Below are positions 52,896 through 61,486 of a DNA stretch of 64,000 nt, in pieces. The notes under the pieces were generated by a model. That model had not been told where the DNA came from, did not search any database, and worked only from the letters and a program-made list of their open reading frames with translations. Location: assembly GCF_024612015.1 (NCBI RefSeq), contig NZ_CP102512.1:1054001-1118000 (forward strand), in the 5' to 3' direction. This DNA is from Streptomyces sp. CA-210063 (lineage in GTDB: Bacteria; Actinomycetota; Actinomycetes; Streptomycetales; Streptomycetaceae). The position numbers and the translations under genes were made by a program. Position 1 is the first letter of the stretch, and each line of letters starts with the position of its first letter.

Positions 52896-54527
52896 ATGTC
52901 TACTCCGTTGTCCCTCACCTGTACGTCCCTGTCCTTCGCCTGGCCCGACGGCACCCCCGTCTTCGACGACCTGCAGATCGCGTTCGGCCCCGGCCGGACC
53001 GGGCTCGTCGGCGTCAACGGGTCAGGAAAATCAACCCTGTTGAAGCTGATCGCCGGTGAACTCACCCCGGCCGACGGCACGGTCCGCGTGAGCGGCGAGG
53101 TCGGCTACCTCCCGCAGAACGTCACGCTCGACACCGGCCTGAAGGTCGACGAGGCGCTCGGCATCGCCGCCGCCCGCGCCGCGCTGCACGCCATCGAGGC
53201 GGGCGACGTGGCCGAGGAGCACTTCGCGGCGGTCGGCGACGACTGGGACGTCGAGGAGCGCGCCCTGGCGACCCTCGGTCAACTCGGCCTCGGTCACATC
53301 GACTTGGACCGCACGATCGGTGAGGTCTCGGGCGGCGAGTCGGTCCTGCTGCGGCTGGCCGCACTGCTGCTGCGCCGCCCCGACGTCCTGCTCCTGGACG
53401 AGCCGACCAACAACCTCGACCTGTACGCGCGCCGCCGGCTGTACGAGGCCGTCGAGTCGTGGTCCGGGGTCATGGTCGTCGTCAGCCACGACCGTGAACT
53501 CCTCGAACTGGTCGACCAGATCGCCGATCTGCACTCCGGCGAGGTCACCTGGTACGGCGGCAACTACTCCGTGTACGAAGAGGCGTTGACCACCGAACAG
53601 GAGGCGGCCGAGCGCATGGTGCGGGTCGCCGAGGCCGACCTGAAGAAGCAGAAACGCGAACTCGTCGACGCGCACACCAAGTTGGCCAAGCGCACGCGCT
53701 ACGCCAACAAGATGTACGAGAACAAGCGGGAACCCCGGGCCGTGATGAAGCTGAAGAAACGCACGGCCCAGGTGTCCGCGGGCAAGCACCGGATCATGCA
53801 CGAGGAGAAGCTCACCGAGGCCAAGGAGCGCCTCGACGAGGCGGTGGAGGCCGTACGGGACGAGGACGAGATCCGCGTCGAGCTGCCGTACACGGCCGTG
53901 CCCCCGGGCCGTACCGTCCTCACCCTCCTGGATCTGAAGCTGAAGTACGGCGCCCGGGTGAACGGTGGTTTCGACCTGCGCGGCCCGGAGCGGATCGCGC
54001 TGATCGGCCGCAACGGCGCGGGCAAGACCACGCTGCTGCGGACGATCGCGGGCGAACTGGAGCCGGTGAGCGGCGAGACGACGGCCCATGTCCCGCTGCG
54101 CTTCCTGCCGCAGCGGCTCGACGTCCTCGACGACGATCTGACGGTCGCCGAGAACGTGGCCCGGTTCGCGCCGGACGCCACGAACAACCGGATCCGGGCC
54201 CGGCTCGCCCGCTTCCTGTTCCGGGGCGCCCGTGCCGACCAGCCGGCGGCGACGCTGTCCGGCGGGGAGCGTTTCCGGGCCGCTCTCGCCGCCCTGATGC
54301 TCGCCGAGCCCGCCCCGCAGCTGCTGATGCTGGACGAGCCGACGAACAACCTCGACATGGCGAGCGTGCGGCAGCTGACGACCGCTCTGGAGTCGTACGA
54401 GGGCGCGCTGATCGTGGCCAGTCACGACGTGCCGTTCCTGGAGTCGATCGGGATCACCCGGTGGCTGCTGATGGAGGAGGGAGAGCTGCGGGCGACCACG
54501 CCGGAGGAGGTCGCGGTGACCGGCTGA
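52896..54527 (+). CDS. ABC-F family ATPase with attenuator-type leader
   Basis: 543 residues from ATG 52896 (GAGG upstream). Two ATP-binding halves: Walker A GVNGSGKST and GRNGAGKTT, signatures VSGGESVLLRLAAL and LSGGERFRAALAAL, Walker B LLLDEPTNNLD and LMLDEPTNNLD. The linker between (about 240-310) is rich in Lys/Arg/Glu and probably reaches into the ribosome. ABC-F proteins of this class displace ribosome-targeting drugs, and the long leader suggests induction by such drugs. Frame continues upstream to 52728 but the leader start is not needed. Confidence 0.9.
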   Translation: MSTPLSLTCTSLSFAWPDGTPVFDDLQIAFGPGRTGLVGVNGSGKSTLLKLIAGELTPADGTVRVSGEVGYLPQNVTLDTGLKVDEALGIAAARAALHAIEAGDVAEEHFAAVGDDWDVEERALATLGQLGLGHIDLDRTIGEVSGGESVLLRLAALLLRRPDVLLLDEPTNNLDLYARRRLYEAVESWSGVMVVVSHDRELLELVDQIADLHSGEVTWYGGNYSVYEEALTTEQEAAERMVRVAEADLKKQKRELVDAHTKLAKRTRYANKMYENKREPRAVMKLKKRTAQVSAGKHRIMHEEKLTEAKERLDEAVEAVRDEDEIRVELPYTAVPPGRTVLTLLDLKLKYGARVNGGFDLRGPERIALIGRNGAGKTTLLRTIAGELEPVSGETTAHVPLRFLPQRLDVLDDDLTVAENVARFAPDATNNRIRARLARFLFRGARADQPAATLSGGERFRAALAALMLAEPAPQLLMLDEPTNNLDMASVRQLTTALESYEGALIVASHDVPFLESIGITRWLLMEEGELRATTPEEVAVTG

Positions 54528-54697
54528 CCCGTCGTTCGTCGGGGGCGTCCACCGAGGGCTTGGCTACCGCCGAGTATCTCAGGAGGGCCACAGCCTGGCG
54601 GCGGGGGTTTTGTCCACGTGGACCGGGGCTGCATGATGGCGGACCGGCGTCGCTTCACGGGCGCCGGAAAACCCTCGTTCGATTCGGAGTCCCACAC

Positions 54698-55474
54698 GTG
54701 CCCAGCAAGAAGGCCCTCGTCCGCCGTCCCAGCCCCCGCCTGGCCGAAGGCCTCGTCACGCACGTCGAACGCTCCGAGGTGGACGTCGACCTGGCGGTCG
54801 CGCAGTGGGAGGCGTACGGGGAGGCCCTGCGCGCCCACGGCTGGGAGACCATCGAGGTGGATCCGGCCGACGACTGCCCGGACTCGGTGTTCGTCGAGGA
54901 CACCGTGGTCATGTACAAGAACGTGGCGCTGATCGCGCGCCCCGGCGCCACCTCCCGGCGGGAGGAGACCGAAGGGATCGAGGAGGCCGTGGCCGCGCTC
55001 GGCTGCTCGGTGAACTGGGTCTGGGCGCCGGGCACGCTGGAGGGCGGCGACGTCCTCAAGGTCGGCGACACGGTGTTCGTGGGCCGGGGCGGGCGCACCA
55101 ACGCGGCCGGGGTCCAGCAGCTGCGGGCCGCGTTCGAGCCGCTCGGGGCGCGGGTGGTCTCCGTACCCGTGAGCAAGGTGCTGCATCTGAAGTCGGCGGT
55201 CACCGCGCTGCCCGACGGGACGGTCGTCGGGCACATCCCCAAGATGGACGCGCCTTCGCTGTTCGGGCGCTTCCTGCCGGTGCCGGAGGAGGCCGGGGCG
55301 CATGTGGTGCTGCTCGGCGGCGACAAGCTGCTGATGGCGGCGAGCGCGCCGAAGACCGCGGAGCTGTACTCCGACCTCGGATACGAGCCCGTCGTGGTCG
55401 ACATCAGCGAGTTCGAGAAGCTGGAGGGCTGTGTGACATGCCTCTCGGTGCGACTGCGGGAGCTGTACGCCTGA
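54698..55474 (+). CDS. Dimethylargininase (DDAH)
   Basis: 258-residue amidinotransferase-fold enzyme from GTG 54698 that hydrolyses N-methylated arginine to citrulline and methylamine. Active-site elements: SVFVEDTVVMYKNVALIARPG (the ED pair), LEGGDVLKVGDTVFVGRGGRTN, His in VLHLKSAVTAL and the catalytic Cys in GCVTCLSVRL near the C-terminus. Length fits DDAH. Single gene, with a 170-base gap after the ABC-F stop. Confidence 0.92.
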   Translation: MPSKKALVRRPSPRLAEGLVTHVERSEVDVDLAVAQWEAYGEALRAHGWETIEVDPADDCPDSVFVEDTVVMYKNVALIARPGATSRREETEGIEEAVAALGCSVNWVWAPGTLEGGDVLKVGDTVFVGRGGRTNAAGVQQLRAAFEPLGARVVSVPVSKVLHLKSAVTALPDGTVVGHIPKMDAPSLFGRFLPVPEEAGAHVVLLGGDKLLMAASAPKTAELYSDLGYEPVVVDISEFEKLEGCVTCLSVRLRELYA

Positions 55475-55575
55475 CCCGGTGACGCCTGCCCCGTTTCGGC
55501 CCCGGGACCTGCGGGTCCACGGGGCGTTCGACACGCCCGCCCGACGGCTTGCGGGACGCACTGATCAGCGGCCTT

Positions 55576-55637
55576 TACAGTGCACTTAACCTACGGCATC
55601 GTAACCTACGGGTTCGTAGCCTACGATGCCGTAGGTT
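55576..55637 (+). promoter_or_regulatory. Desaturase promoter with nested perfect inverted repeat
   Basis: A -10-like TACAGT (55576-55581) is followed by perfect 16-base arms AACCTACGGCATCGTA (55588-55603) and its complement (55622-55637), with CTACG-GGTT-CGTAG nested inside. The whole gives six CTACG/CGTAG half-sites in 50 bases, an operator array rather than a terminator, as it lies 63 bases before the desaturase start. Confidence 0.7.
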
Positions 55638-55700
55638 CAGGTCACCCGCCCGTGGCCGCCCACAAGATCCTGGTCCCCTGTTCGTCCCCCTGGAGCGTCT

Positions 55701-56681
55701 GTGTCGATCACTTCTCCTCACCTCGGCAGCCCGTCCACCGAATGGACCGACGCGCGGCTGCTTTACGCGCTGGAGGAAGTCGTCGAGAAGGAACTCAACC
55801 GGCATCTGAAGGTCACCAAGGACTGGATGCCGCACGAGTATGTGCCGTGGAGCGACGGCCGCAACTTCCCCGGTTTCTTCGAGGACGGAGAGGCCTGGGA
55901 GAAGGGGCAGTCGAAGGTCACGGAGATCGGCCGGATCGCCCTGGTGGTGAACCTGCTGACCGAGGACAACCTGCCCAGCTACCACCACGAGATCGCCACC
56001 CTCTTCGGCCGTGACGGCGCCTGGGGCACCTGGGTGCACCGCTGGACCGCGGAGGAGGGCCGGCACGGCATCGTGATGCGCGACTATCTGCTCGCCTCGC
56101 GCGCGGTGGACCCGGACCAGCTCGAACAGTTCCGTATGTCCCACATGGGCGAGGGCTTCGAGTCGGACAACCGGCACTCGATGCTCCACACGGTCGCGTA
56201 CGTCGCCTTCCAGGAGCTCGCCACCCGCGTCTCGCACCGCAACACCGGCCACCACTCCGGTGACCCCGTGTGCGACCGCATGCTGGCGCGCATCGCGACC
56301 GACGAGAACCTCCACATGATCTTCTACCGGAACCTGCTGAAGGCCGCGTTCGAGTTCGCCCCCGACCTCACCATGCAGGCCGTCCGCGACGTCGTCGTCA
56401 ACTTCCGCATGCCCGGCCACGGCATGCCCGGCTTCGAGCGCGCCGCCGCGCAGATGGCCATCGGCGAGGTCTACAACATGCGCATCCACCACGACGACGT
56501 CCTCTCGCCCGTCATCCGCTTCCTGAAGATCATGGAGATCGACGGCCTCGGCCCCGAGGGCATGAAGGCGCAGGAAGAGCTCGGCCTCTACATGGGCGGA
56601 CTCGACGCGGAGGCCAGCAAGTTCGACGAGAAGCTCGCGGCGCGCAAGGCGCGGATGGCCGCGCGGGCCGCCGGCGCGTAG
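55701..56681 (+). CDS. Acyl-ACP (stearoyl-ACP type) desaturase
   Basis: 326-residue soluble di-iron desaturase from GTG 55701, with TGGAG upstream. The iron ligands are in WTAEEGRHGIVMRDYL (EExxH) and RIATDENLHMIFYRN (ExxH), typical of FA_desaturase_2 proteins. It introduces a double bond in fatty acyl-ACP or acyl-CoA. A reductant partner is not encoded nearby. The large operator in its promoter indicates tight control, perhaps by lipid state. Confidence 0.93.
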   Translation: MSITSPHLGSPSTEWTDARLLYALEEVVEKELNRHLKVTKDWMPHEYVPWSDGRNFPGFFEDGEAWEKGQSKVTEIGRIALVVNLLTEDNLPSYHHEIATLFGRDGAWGTWVHRWTAEEGRHGIVMRDYLLASRAVDPDQLEQFRMSHMGEGFESDNRHSMLHTVAYVAFQELATRVSHRNTGHHSGDPVCDRMLARIATDENLHMIFYRNLLKAAFEFAPDLTMQAVRDVVVNFRMPGHGMPGFERAAAQMAIGEVYNMRIHHDDVLSPVIRFLKIMEIDGLGPEGMKAQEELGLYMGGLDAEASKFDEKLAARKARMAARAAGA

Positions 56682-56804
56682 CCGCTCCGCGGGGTGCCGT
56701 GAGGTGCTGGGGCCGGGCGGCTACGCTACGGCCCCGCACTTGGGAGCAATCCCAGTCGTTCGTCTGCGGGTGCGTGGGGGCTGGTCGCGCAGTTCCCCGC
56801 GCCC

Positions 56805-56836
56805 CTGGATGACGGCCCTTCGGGCCAGTCATCCAG
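56805..56836. terminator. Hairpin between desaturase and SDR genes
   Basis: CTGGATGAC-GGCCC (56805-56818), loop TTC, GGGCC-A-GTCATCCAG (56822-56836), with one unpaired A, two bases before the SDR stop; it follows a type A CGCGCAGTTCC motif. Confidence 0.8.
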
Positions 56837-56837
56837 C

Positions 56838-58178
56838 TCACCACTCTGCTTCCCGGTAATCCTTCAGGAACACCCCCGACACCGGGTCGCCCGCCTCACC
56901 TCGCACGATCGGGTCGTAGATGCGGGCCGCCCCGTCGACGATGTCCAGCGGGGTGCGGAAGCCGGCGTCGGCCATGCGGTGTTTCTTCGGGGCGGGGTTC
57001 TCGTCGGTGATCCAGCCGGTGTCGACGGCGCACATGTGGACACCCTGGTCGGCGAGTTCGGCGGCGCTGGTGCGGGTGAGCATGTTGAGGGCGGCCTTGG
57101 CCATGTTGGTGTGCGGATGGCCGGCCGTCTTGTTGCGCACGGCGAAGCGTCCCTCGACGGCGGTCACGTTGATCACGTAGCGGCGGGCGTGCGGGGCGGC
57201 GAGCAGCAGCGGCAGCAGCCGGTCGCACAGGAGCGCGGGGGCGAGCGCGTTGACCAGTTGGGTCTCCAGCACCTCCGCCGGGTCGAGTGCGCCGAGCCGC
57301 GCCGACCAGGAGTTCTCCGGCGAGGGGTCGGGCAGCAGCCCGGCCTCGTCGGCCTCGCGCAACGCGACCGGCAGGGCGGCGGCACCGTCCCCCAGCATCC
57401 GCATCGGCGTGAACCCGGGTGCCTGCCGCGCCCCTTCGGGCAGCGCCTCGTACTCTCCGGCGGCGAGCGGCGCGTACGACTCCGGTGGCCGCCGTACCGT
57501 CTGGGCCGCGTTGTTCACGAGGATGTCGAGGGGCTCGCCCTCCTGCCTCAACTGCTCGCACAGGCCCAGTACTTGGCGCGGGTCGCGCAGGTCGACGGCG
57601 ACGACGGTCAGCCGGTCGAGCCACTTCTCGCTGCCGGGCTCGGCGCGGAAGCGGCGCACGGTGTCGTGCGGGAAGCGGCTGGTGACGAGCAGTTCGGCGC
57701 CGTCGCGCAGCATCATCAGCGCCAGCTGGAAGCCGATCTTCACCCGGCCGCCGGTGAGGAGCGCACGGCGGCCGCTCAGGTCGGTGCTCAGGGCGCGGCG
57801 GGCGGTGTTGTCGGCGGCGCACTCCGGGCACAGCCGGTGGTAGAAGGAGTCGACCTGTCGATAGGGCGTCTTGCAGACATAACAGGTGCGCGGCTTCAGG
57901 AAGACTCCCCCGCCGCCCGTCACGGAGGTGGCCAGCGGCGCGTCCTCGCGCCGCTCCAGGGCCCCGGTGGCGGTCGCGGCCATCACTGCGGCGTCCGCGG
58001 CCGATCTCTCGGCGCCGAGGGCTTTACGGCGACGGAGCCGGCCGTCGCGCGCGAAGGACGCGGCGACCTGTTCGGCCCGCAGCCGCACGGGGTCGTCGAC
58101 GGGCAGCGCCCGCAGCCTGCCGACCGTACGGTGAAAGGCCGCCAGCTCTTCCTCGGTGATACCGCCACCACCGCCCAT
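56838..58178 (-). CDS. SDR family protein with N-terminal extension and cysteine cluster
   Basis: 446 residues from ATG 58178 (MGGGGGITEEELAAFHRTVG). The first 150 residues are extra for an SDR and hold CYVCKTP and HRLCPECAADN, a CxxC...CxxC pair that may bind zinc. The SDR part follows: LLTGGRVKIGFQLALMML (variant glycine motif), ILVNNAAQTVRR and a C-terminal VDTGWITDENP. In the active site region the usual YxxxK reads HPHTNMAKAAL, so the Tyr is missing. Catalysis may be altered; a WW-like domain oxidoreductase role is not shown. Confidence 0.8.
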   Translation of the reverse strand: MGGGGGITEEELAAFHRTVGRLRALPVDDPVRLRAEQVAASFARDGRLRRRKALGAERSAADAAVMAATATGALERREDAPLATSVTGGGGVFLKPRTCYVCKTPYRQVDSFYHRLCPECAADNTARRALSTDLSGRRALLTGGRVKIGFQLALMMLRDGAELLVTSRFPHDTVRRFRAEPGSEKWLDRLTVVAVDLRDPRQVLGLCEQLRQEGEPLDILVNNAAQTVRRPPESYAPLAAGEYEALPEGARQAPGFTPMRMLGDGAAALPVALREADEAGLLPDPSPENSWSARLGALDPAEVLETQLVNALAPALLCDRLLPLLLAAPHARRYVINVTAVEGRFAVRNKTAGHPHTNMAKAALNMLTRTSAAELADQGVHMCAVDTGWITDENPAPKKHRMADAGFRTPLDIVDGAARIYDPIVRGEAGDPVSGVFLKDYREAEW

Positions 58179-58266
58179 GCGTGCCCCGCCCCGCGTGTCC
58201 CGTGCCGTGGTCCCCTGTCCCGACCGGCGCACGAGGCCTTCGGATCCACAGAACCGTCGAGCGCGG

Positions 58267-58338
58267 TCCGGACGACCGGATTCGAACCGGCGTTTCCGCC
58301 CTGACAAGGCGGTGCGCCTGCCTCTGCGCTACGTCCGG
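58267..58338 (-). tRNA. Divergent tRNA with GUC anticodon (Asp)
   Basis: 72-nt cloverleaf: acceptor CCGGACG/CGTCCGG (7 bp), TA, D arm GCGC-AGAGGCAG-GCGC, anticodon stem CCGCC/GGCGG with loop TTGTCAG (GUC), short variable loop AAAC, T arm GCCGG-TTCGAAT-CCGGT, discriminator A, CCA not encoded. The anticodon reads Asp, but the C1-G72 pair, A73 and G38 differ from bacterial tRNA-Asp (G73, C38). It may be a specialised or non-functional copy. Confidence 0.75.
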
Positions 58339-58450
58339 ACCGCGCCCTGGGATCTTATGCGCCACCCGTCGACAGGGCCCAGCCATTTATGACCGAACCG
58401 GCTTACGGAGTGCGGCGATTCGAGGTCGAGCGGCAATGTTTAGAGGCGGG

Positions 58451-58699
58451 TCAGCTGTGGTCGGTGCGCCGGAGCCGGAGTCTCTCCTTCTCGGACAGCC
58501 CACCCCAGACGCCGAACCGTTCGTCGTTGGACAGCGCGTACTCGAGGCAGGCGGTACGCATCTCGCACATGCCGCAGATGCGCTTCGCCTCACGCACCGA
58601 GCTGCCGGGCTCGGGAAAGAAGAAGTCGGCCCCCGTCTGCGCACACAGCGCCCGCTCCTGCCAGGTGCGGTCGATTGGGGTGATCGTGTCGTTGTGCAT
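58451..58699 (-). CDS. WhiB-like iron-sulfur transcription factor
   Basis: 82 residues from ATG 58699 (MHNDTITPIDRTWQERALC). The four cluster cysteines are in RALCAQTG, KRICGMCEMRTACLEYAL (CxxCxxxxxC), and the G[VI]WGG turn is in RFGVWGGLSEKERLRLRR. Wbl proteins bind a 4Fe-4S cluster and act with principal sigma factors. There is no ribosome site; GATCCT four bases before the ATG suggests a leaderless or nearly leaderless message. Which Wbl paralogue it is cannot be decided from here. Confidence 0.9.
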   Translation of the reverse strand: MHNDTITPIDRTWQERALCAQTGADFFFPEPGSSVREAKRICGMCEMRTACLEYALSNDERFGVWGGLSEKERLRLRRTDHS

Positions 58700-59032
58700 G
58701 CACAGGATCGTGCCGCGCCACGAAAAACGTTCGATCAACGCGACATCAACGCGACGCTCCCGGTCCGCCATGGTCCTCTCGTCCGACCGGGCAGCGCACG
58801 GCGGCGCGCGGAACGAACATACACACGCACGACGCCACCGATCACCCACGGTGAGGGCACGAGCCCCCGCAAGGGGCGCGGGGCTGTGCCGATGTGCGGC
58901 TCCGCCCCCGAACACCCCGATGGCCGAGCCCCGGCGGGTGCATCGCGGCAACGACCGGCGATTGTCAGTGCGCGATGCCAGACTCGGCAGTACAGGCAAC
59001 GGGCCCTCGAACCCCCTCAGAGGAGCGCAGCG
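58700..59032. other. Divergent intergenic region with type B repeat remnant
   Basis: 333 bases between the WhiB-like and VOC genes. Promoters for both should lie here. At 58863-58911 a reverse type B element (hairpin GCCCC-CGCAA-GGGGC, then TGTGCCGATGTGCGGCTCCG) is present, although no gene ends nearby. AGAGGAG is the VOC ribosome site (59020-59026). Confidence 0.45.
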
Positions 59033-59824
59033 ATGCTCACCACCCGTTACGTCACCGGCGCCCCGAACTGGATCGACCTCGGCACCCCCGACATCGAAGG
59101 CGCCGCCTCCTTCTACCACGACCTCTTCGGCTGGCAGTTCCGCTCGGCCGGCCCCGAGATGGGCGGCTACGGCTTCTTCCAGCTCGACGGCCGCACCGCC
59201 GCGGCCGGCATGCAGAATCCCCCGGAGCAGGGCCCGCCGTCCTGGAACATCTACTTCCAGACCCCGGACGCCGACGCCACGGCCAAGGCGGTCGAGCAGG
59301 CCCACGGCTCGGTGCTGATGCAGCCCATGGATGTGGCGGACGAGGGCCGTATGGCCATCCTCGCCGACCGGGCGGGCGTGCCCTTCGGCATCTGGCAGCC
59401 CCACCGCAACACGGGCCTGGACGTCGTCACGGCTCCCGGTTCGCTGTGCTGGCTGGAGCTGTACACGCCGGATCTGCCCGCGGCCGCCGGGTTCTACAAC
59501 TCCGTGTTCGGCTGGGAGACCTCCGCGATCGACATCGCCGGCGGCAGCTACACCTGTGTGAACCCGGCGGGGACCGCGACGAAGTCCATGTTCGGCGGCA
59601 TCGTCCCGCTCGACGAGGACCCGAGCGAGGCGGAGTCGGGCCCGTACTGGCTGCCGTATTTCGAGGTCCCGGACACGGACGCCGCGGTGAGCAGGGCTCA
59701 GGAGCGCGGCGGCAGCGTCCGTGTGCCCGCCACGAACCTGGCGGGTGCGGGGCGTTTCGCCAAGCTCGCCGACCCGTACGGGGCAAGGTTCGCGGTCATC
59801 AGGAGCGAGCAGCCGCAGGACTGA
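59033..59824 (+). CDS. VOC family protein, duplicated glyoxalase fold
   Basis: 263 residues from ATG 59033. Two similar halves are visible: GAPNWIDLGTPDIEGAASFYHDLFGWQF (N-half) and GSLCWLELYTPDLPAAAGFYNSVFGWET (C-half), each with a FYxxLFGW-type motif. Such proteins bind a metal and act as hydroxylases, glyoxalases or resistance proteins. The usual His/Glu metal ligands are only partly kept, so function cannot be stated. Confidence 0.85.
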   Translation: MLTTRYVTGAPNWIDLGTPDIEGAASFYHDLFGWQFRSAGPEMGGYGFFQLDGRTAAAGMQNPPEQGPPSWNIYFQTPDADATAKAVEQAHGSVLMQPMDVADEGRMAILADRAGVPFGIWQPHRNTGLDVVTAPGSLCWLELYTPDLPAAAGFYNSVFGWETSAIDIAGGSYTCVNPAGTATKSMFGGIVPLDEDPSEAESGPYWLPYFEVPDTDAAVSRAQERGGSVRVPATNLAGAGRFAKLADPYGARFAVIRSEQPQD

Positions 59825-59841
59825 GGACTGGGGCGAGCGAT

Positions 59842-59953
59842 ACCGAGCGAGACTGAGCGAGACCGAGCAACACCGACCGGCACCGCCGCCACCGCCATGG
59901 GGCTGACGGCCGTGTCGGTCGTTGTCGCTTGTTCTCGCTCGTTCTCGCTCGGT
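59842..59953. repeat. Long imperfect inverted repeat built from GAGCGAGA units
   Basis: Two 38-base arms (59842-59879, 59916-59953) match at 32 positions when folded, with a 36-base loop. Each arm consists of short GAGCGAGA-like units. It lies just after the VOC gene and may end its transcription. Confidence 0.65.
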
Positions 59954-60030
59954 CGTTCGGTGTCCTCGGCGTTCCTCCGCGCCCCCGAACGCCGTTCGGT
60001 CTGCCGTCACCTCATGAACACGGCACATTC

Positions 60031-60046
60031 CTGAGAGCGCTCTCAG
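60031..60046 (+). promoter_or_regulatory. LacI-type operator at the glucanase promoter
   Basis: CTGAGAGCGCTCTCAG is a perfect 16-base palindrome 103 bases before the glucanase start. The TGAGAGCGCTCTCA core is a typical LacI/GalR operator. The LacI gene nearby carries the same core at 62599-62612. Confidence 0.7.
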
Positions 60047-60149
60047 TCATAAGCCTTGACGCCTCAACTCCCCCTGGGAACAGTGGGTGCACCACAGCAG
60101 GGGCCCCGTCCGCTGTGCCTCCACTCCCCCACGTCTCAGGAGGCCCACC

Positions 60150-61364
60150 GTGATTTCCCGCCGTATGTTCCTGTCCGGAACCGCCGCCGTCGGCGCGACC
60201 GCAGCCGTGAGTACTCTCGGCACGCCCGCCCAGGCCGCGCCCGCCACCTGCCAACTCGCCCTGCGCAACGCCTCGTTGCCGGGCACGGTCCGGGCGTACG
60301 TCACCGGGCACGAGCAGTCGACGGGTGCCTGGGTGCTACTGCGGGCCGACGGCGGCGTCTACCGGCCGACGTCGCCCTCGGCGCCGCAGACACCACTGCC
60401 GGTGGACTGCGCGATCCCGCTCGGCACGGCGGGCTCGGCGCCCACCGTGCTGACGCTGCCTCAGATGTTCGGGGCGCGCGTCTACTTCGTACGGGACAGC
60501 ACCCTGGACTTCTTCCTCAATCCGGGCCCGGCGCTGGTCGAGCCCGCCTTCGCCACGCCGGCCGATCCCAACTACGGCAAGACGTGGTCGTTCTGCGAGT
60601 TCACCTTCAATCCCACCCAGTTGTTCGCCAACATCAGTTATGTCGACCTGGTGACGGCTCTGCCGATCGGGCTGACGCTGGAGGGCGACGCCACGCACAC
60701 GGTCGCCCCGCTGCCCGACGGGGCGGTGGACCGGATCGCCGCGGATCTGATGGCGCAGACGGCGCGGGACGGCCAGCCGTGGGACCGGCTCGTCATCCGG
60801 GGCGGCGACGGCAAGGTCCTGCGGGTCATCTCACCGCAGAACCTGATGGCGCCGTACTTCGGCCAGCCCGACCGGATGCCGTTCCGCGCCTACTGGGACT
60901 CCTACATCGACCAGGTGTGGGCGAAGTACCGCGGGACGGATCTGAGGATCGACCTCCAGGGCGGCCGGGGCGTCCTCACCGGCCGGGTCTCCGGCGACAC
61001 CCTCACCTTCGCCGGCGGCCACTCCTTCGCCAGGCCGACCGCGAAGGACATCTTCACCTGCAACCACGGCCCGTTCGCCAACATCCCCGGCGACCCCGAC
61101 GACAAGAAGGCCCTCCTCGCCCGTCTCGCCGCCGGCTTCAACCGCTCCCTCATGCTCACCCACCCCACACAGCCGAACGGGGCGACGGCGGCCGACTACT
61201 ACCGGGGAGGCGTGACCAACCACTGGGCACGCGTGGTGCACGCCAACTCGCCCATCGGGTACGCGTTTCCGTACGACGACGTACGCCCCGACGGCGAGCC
61301 GGACGTGTCGGGCGCGGCCCACGACGGCAACCCGCGTCGGTTCACGGTGACGGTGGGCGCGTAG
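60150..61364 (+). CDS. Glycoside hydrolase family 64 beta-1,3-glucanase, Tat-secreted
   Basis: 404 residues from GTG 60150, preceded by CAGGAGG. The signal has a twin-arginine motif SRRMFLSGTAAVGATAAV and ends near AQAAP. The catalytic domain shows AYVTGHEQSTGAWVLLRADG, YGKTWSFCEFTFNPTQLFANISYVDLV and NHGPFANIPGD, typical of GH64 proteins that release laminaripentaose. No extra carbohydrate-binding module is seen. A perfect LacI operator lies upstream and a LacI gene faces it downstream. Confidence 0.88.
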   Translation: MISRRMFLSGTAAVGATAAVSTLGTPAQAAPATCQLALRNASLPGTVRAYVTGHEQSTGAWVLLRADGGVYRPTSPSAPQTPLPVDCAIPLGTAGSAPTVLTLPQMFGARVYFVRDSTLDFFLNPGPALVEPAFATPADPNYGKTWSFCEFTFNPTQLFANISYVDLVTALPIGLTLEGDATHTVAPLPDGAVDRIAADLMAQTARDGQPWDRLVIRGGDGKVLRVISPQNLMAPYFGQPDRMPFRAYWDSYIDQVWAKYRGTDLRIDLQGGRGVLTGRVSGDTLTFAGGHSFARPTAKDIFTCNHGPFANIPGDPDDKKALLARLAAGFNRSLMLTHPTQPNGATAADYYRGGVTNHWARVVHANSPIGYAFPYDDVRPDGEPDVSGAAHDGNPRRFTVTVGA

Positions 61365-61460
61365 ACGCTCCGCTGGGGGGTGCCGCGAGATGGCGTCAGT
61401 CGTCCGCCGCGCCGTCGTGGCTGGTCGCGCCCACGCGGCGGAGCCGCACAGTTATGCAGC

Positions 61461-61484
61461 CCCGCGCCCCTTACGGGGCGCGGG
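61461..61484. terminator. Hairpin between glucanase and LacI genes
   Basis: Perfect 10-base arms (CCCGCGCCCC at 61461-61470; complement at 61475-61484) with loop TTAC; end of a type B repeat starting near 61423. Works for both converging genes. Confidence 0.8.
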
Positions 61485-61486
61485 TT

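Noticed and set aside
55588..55637. Terminator of the dimethylargininase gene
   Set aside because: It lies over 110 bases after the stop and directly after a -10 hexamer, with half-site order fitting an operator better.
58267..58338. tRNA as attachment site for an integrated element
   Set aside because: No integrase, excisionase or duplicated 3' tRNA end is seen on either side.
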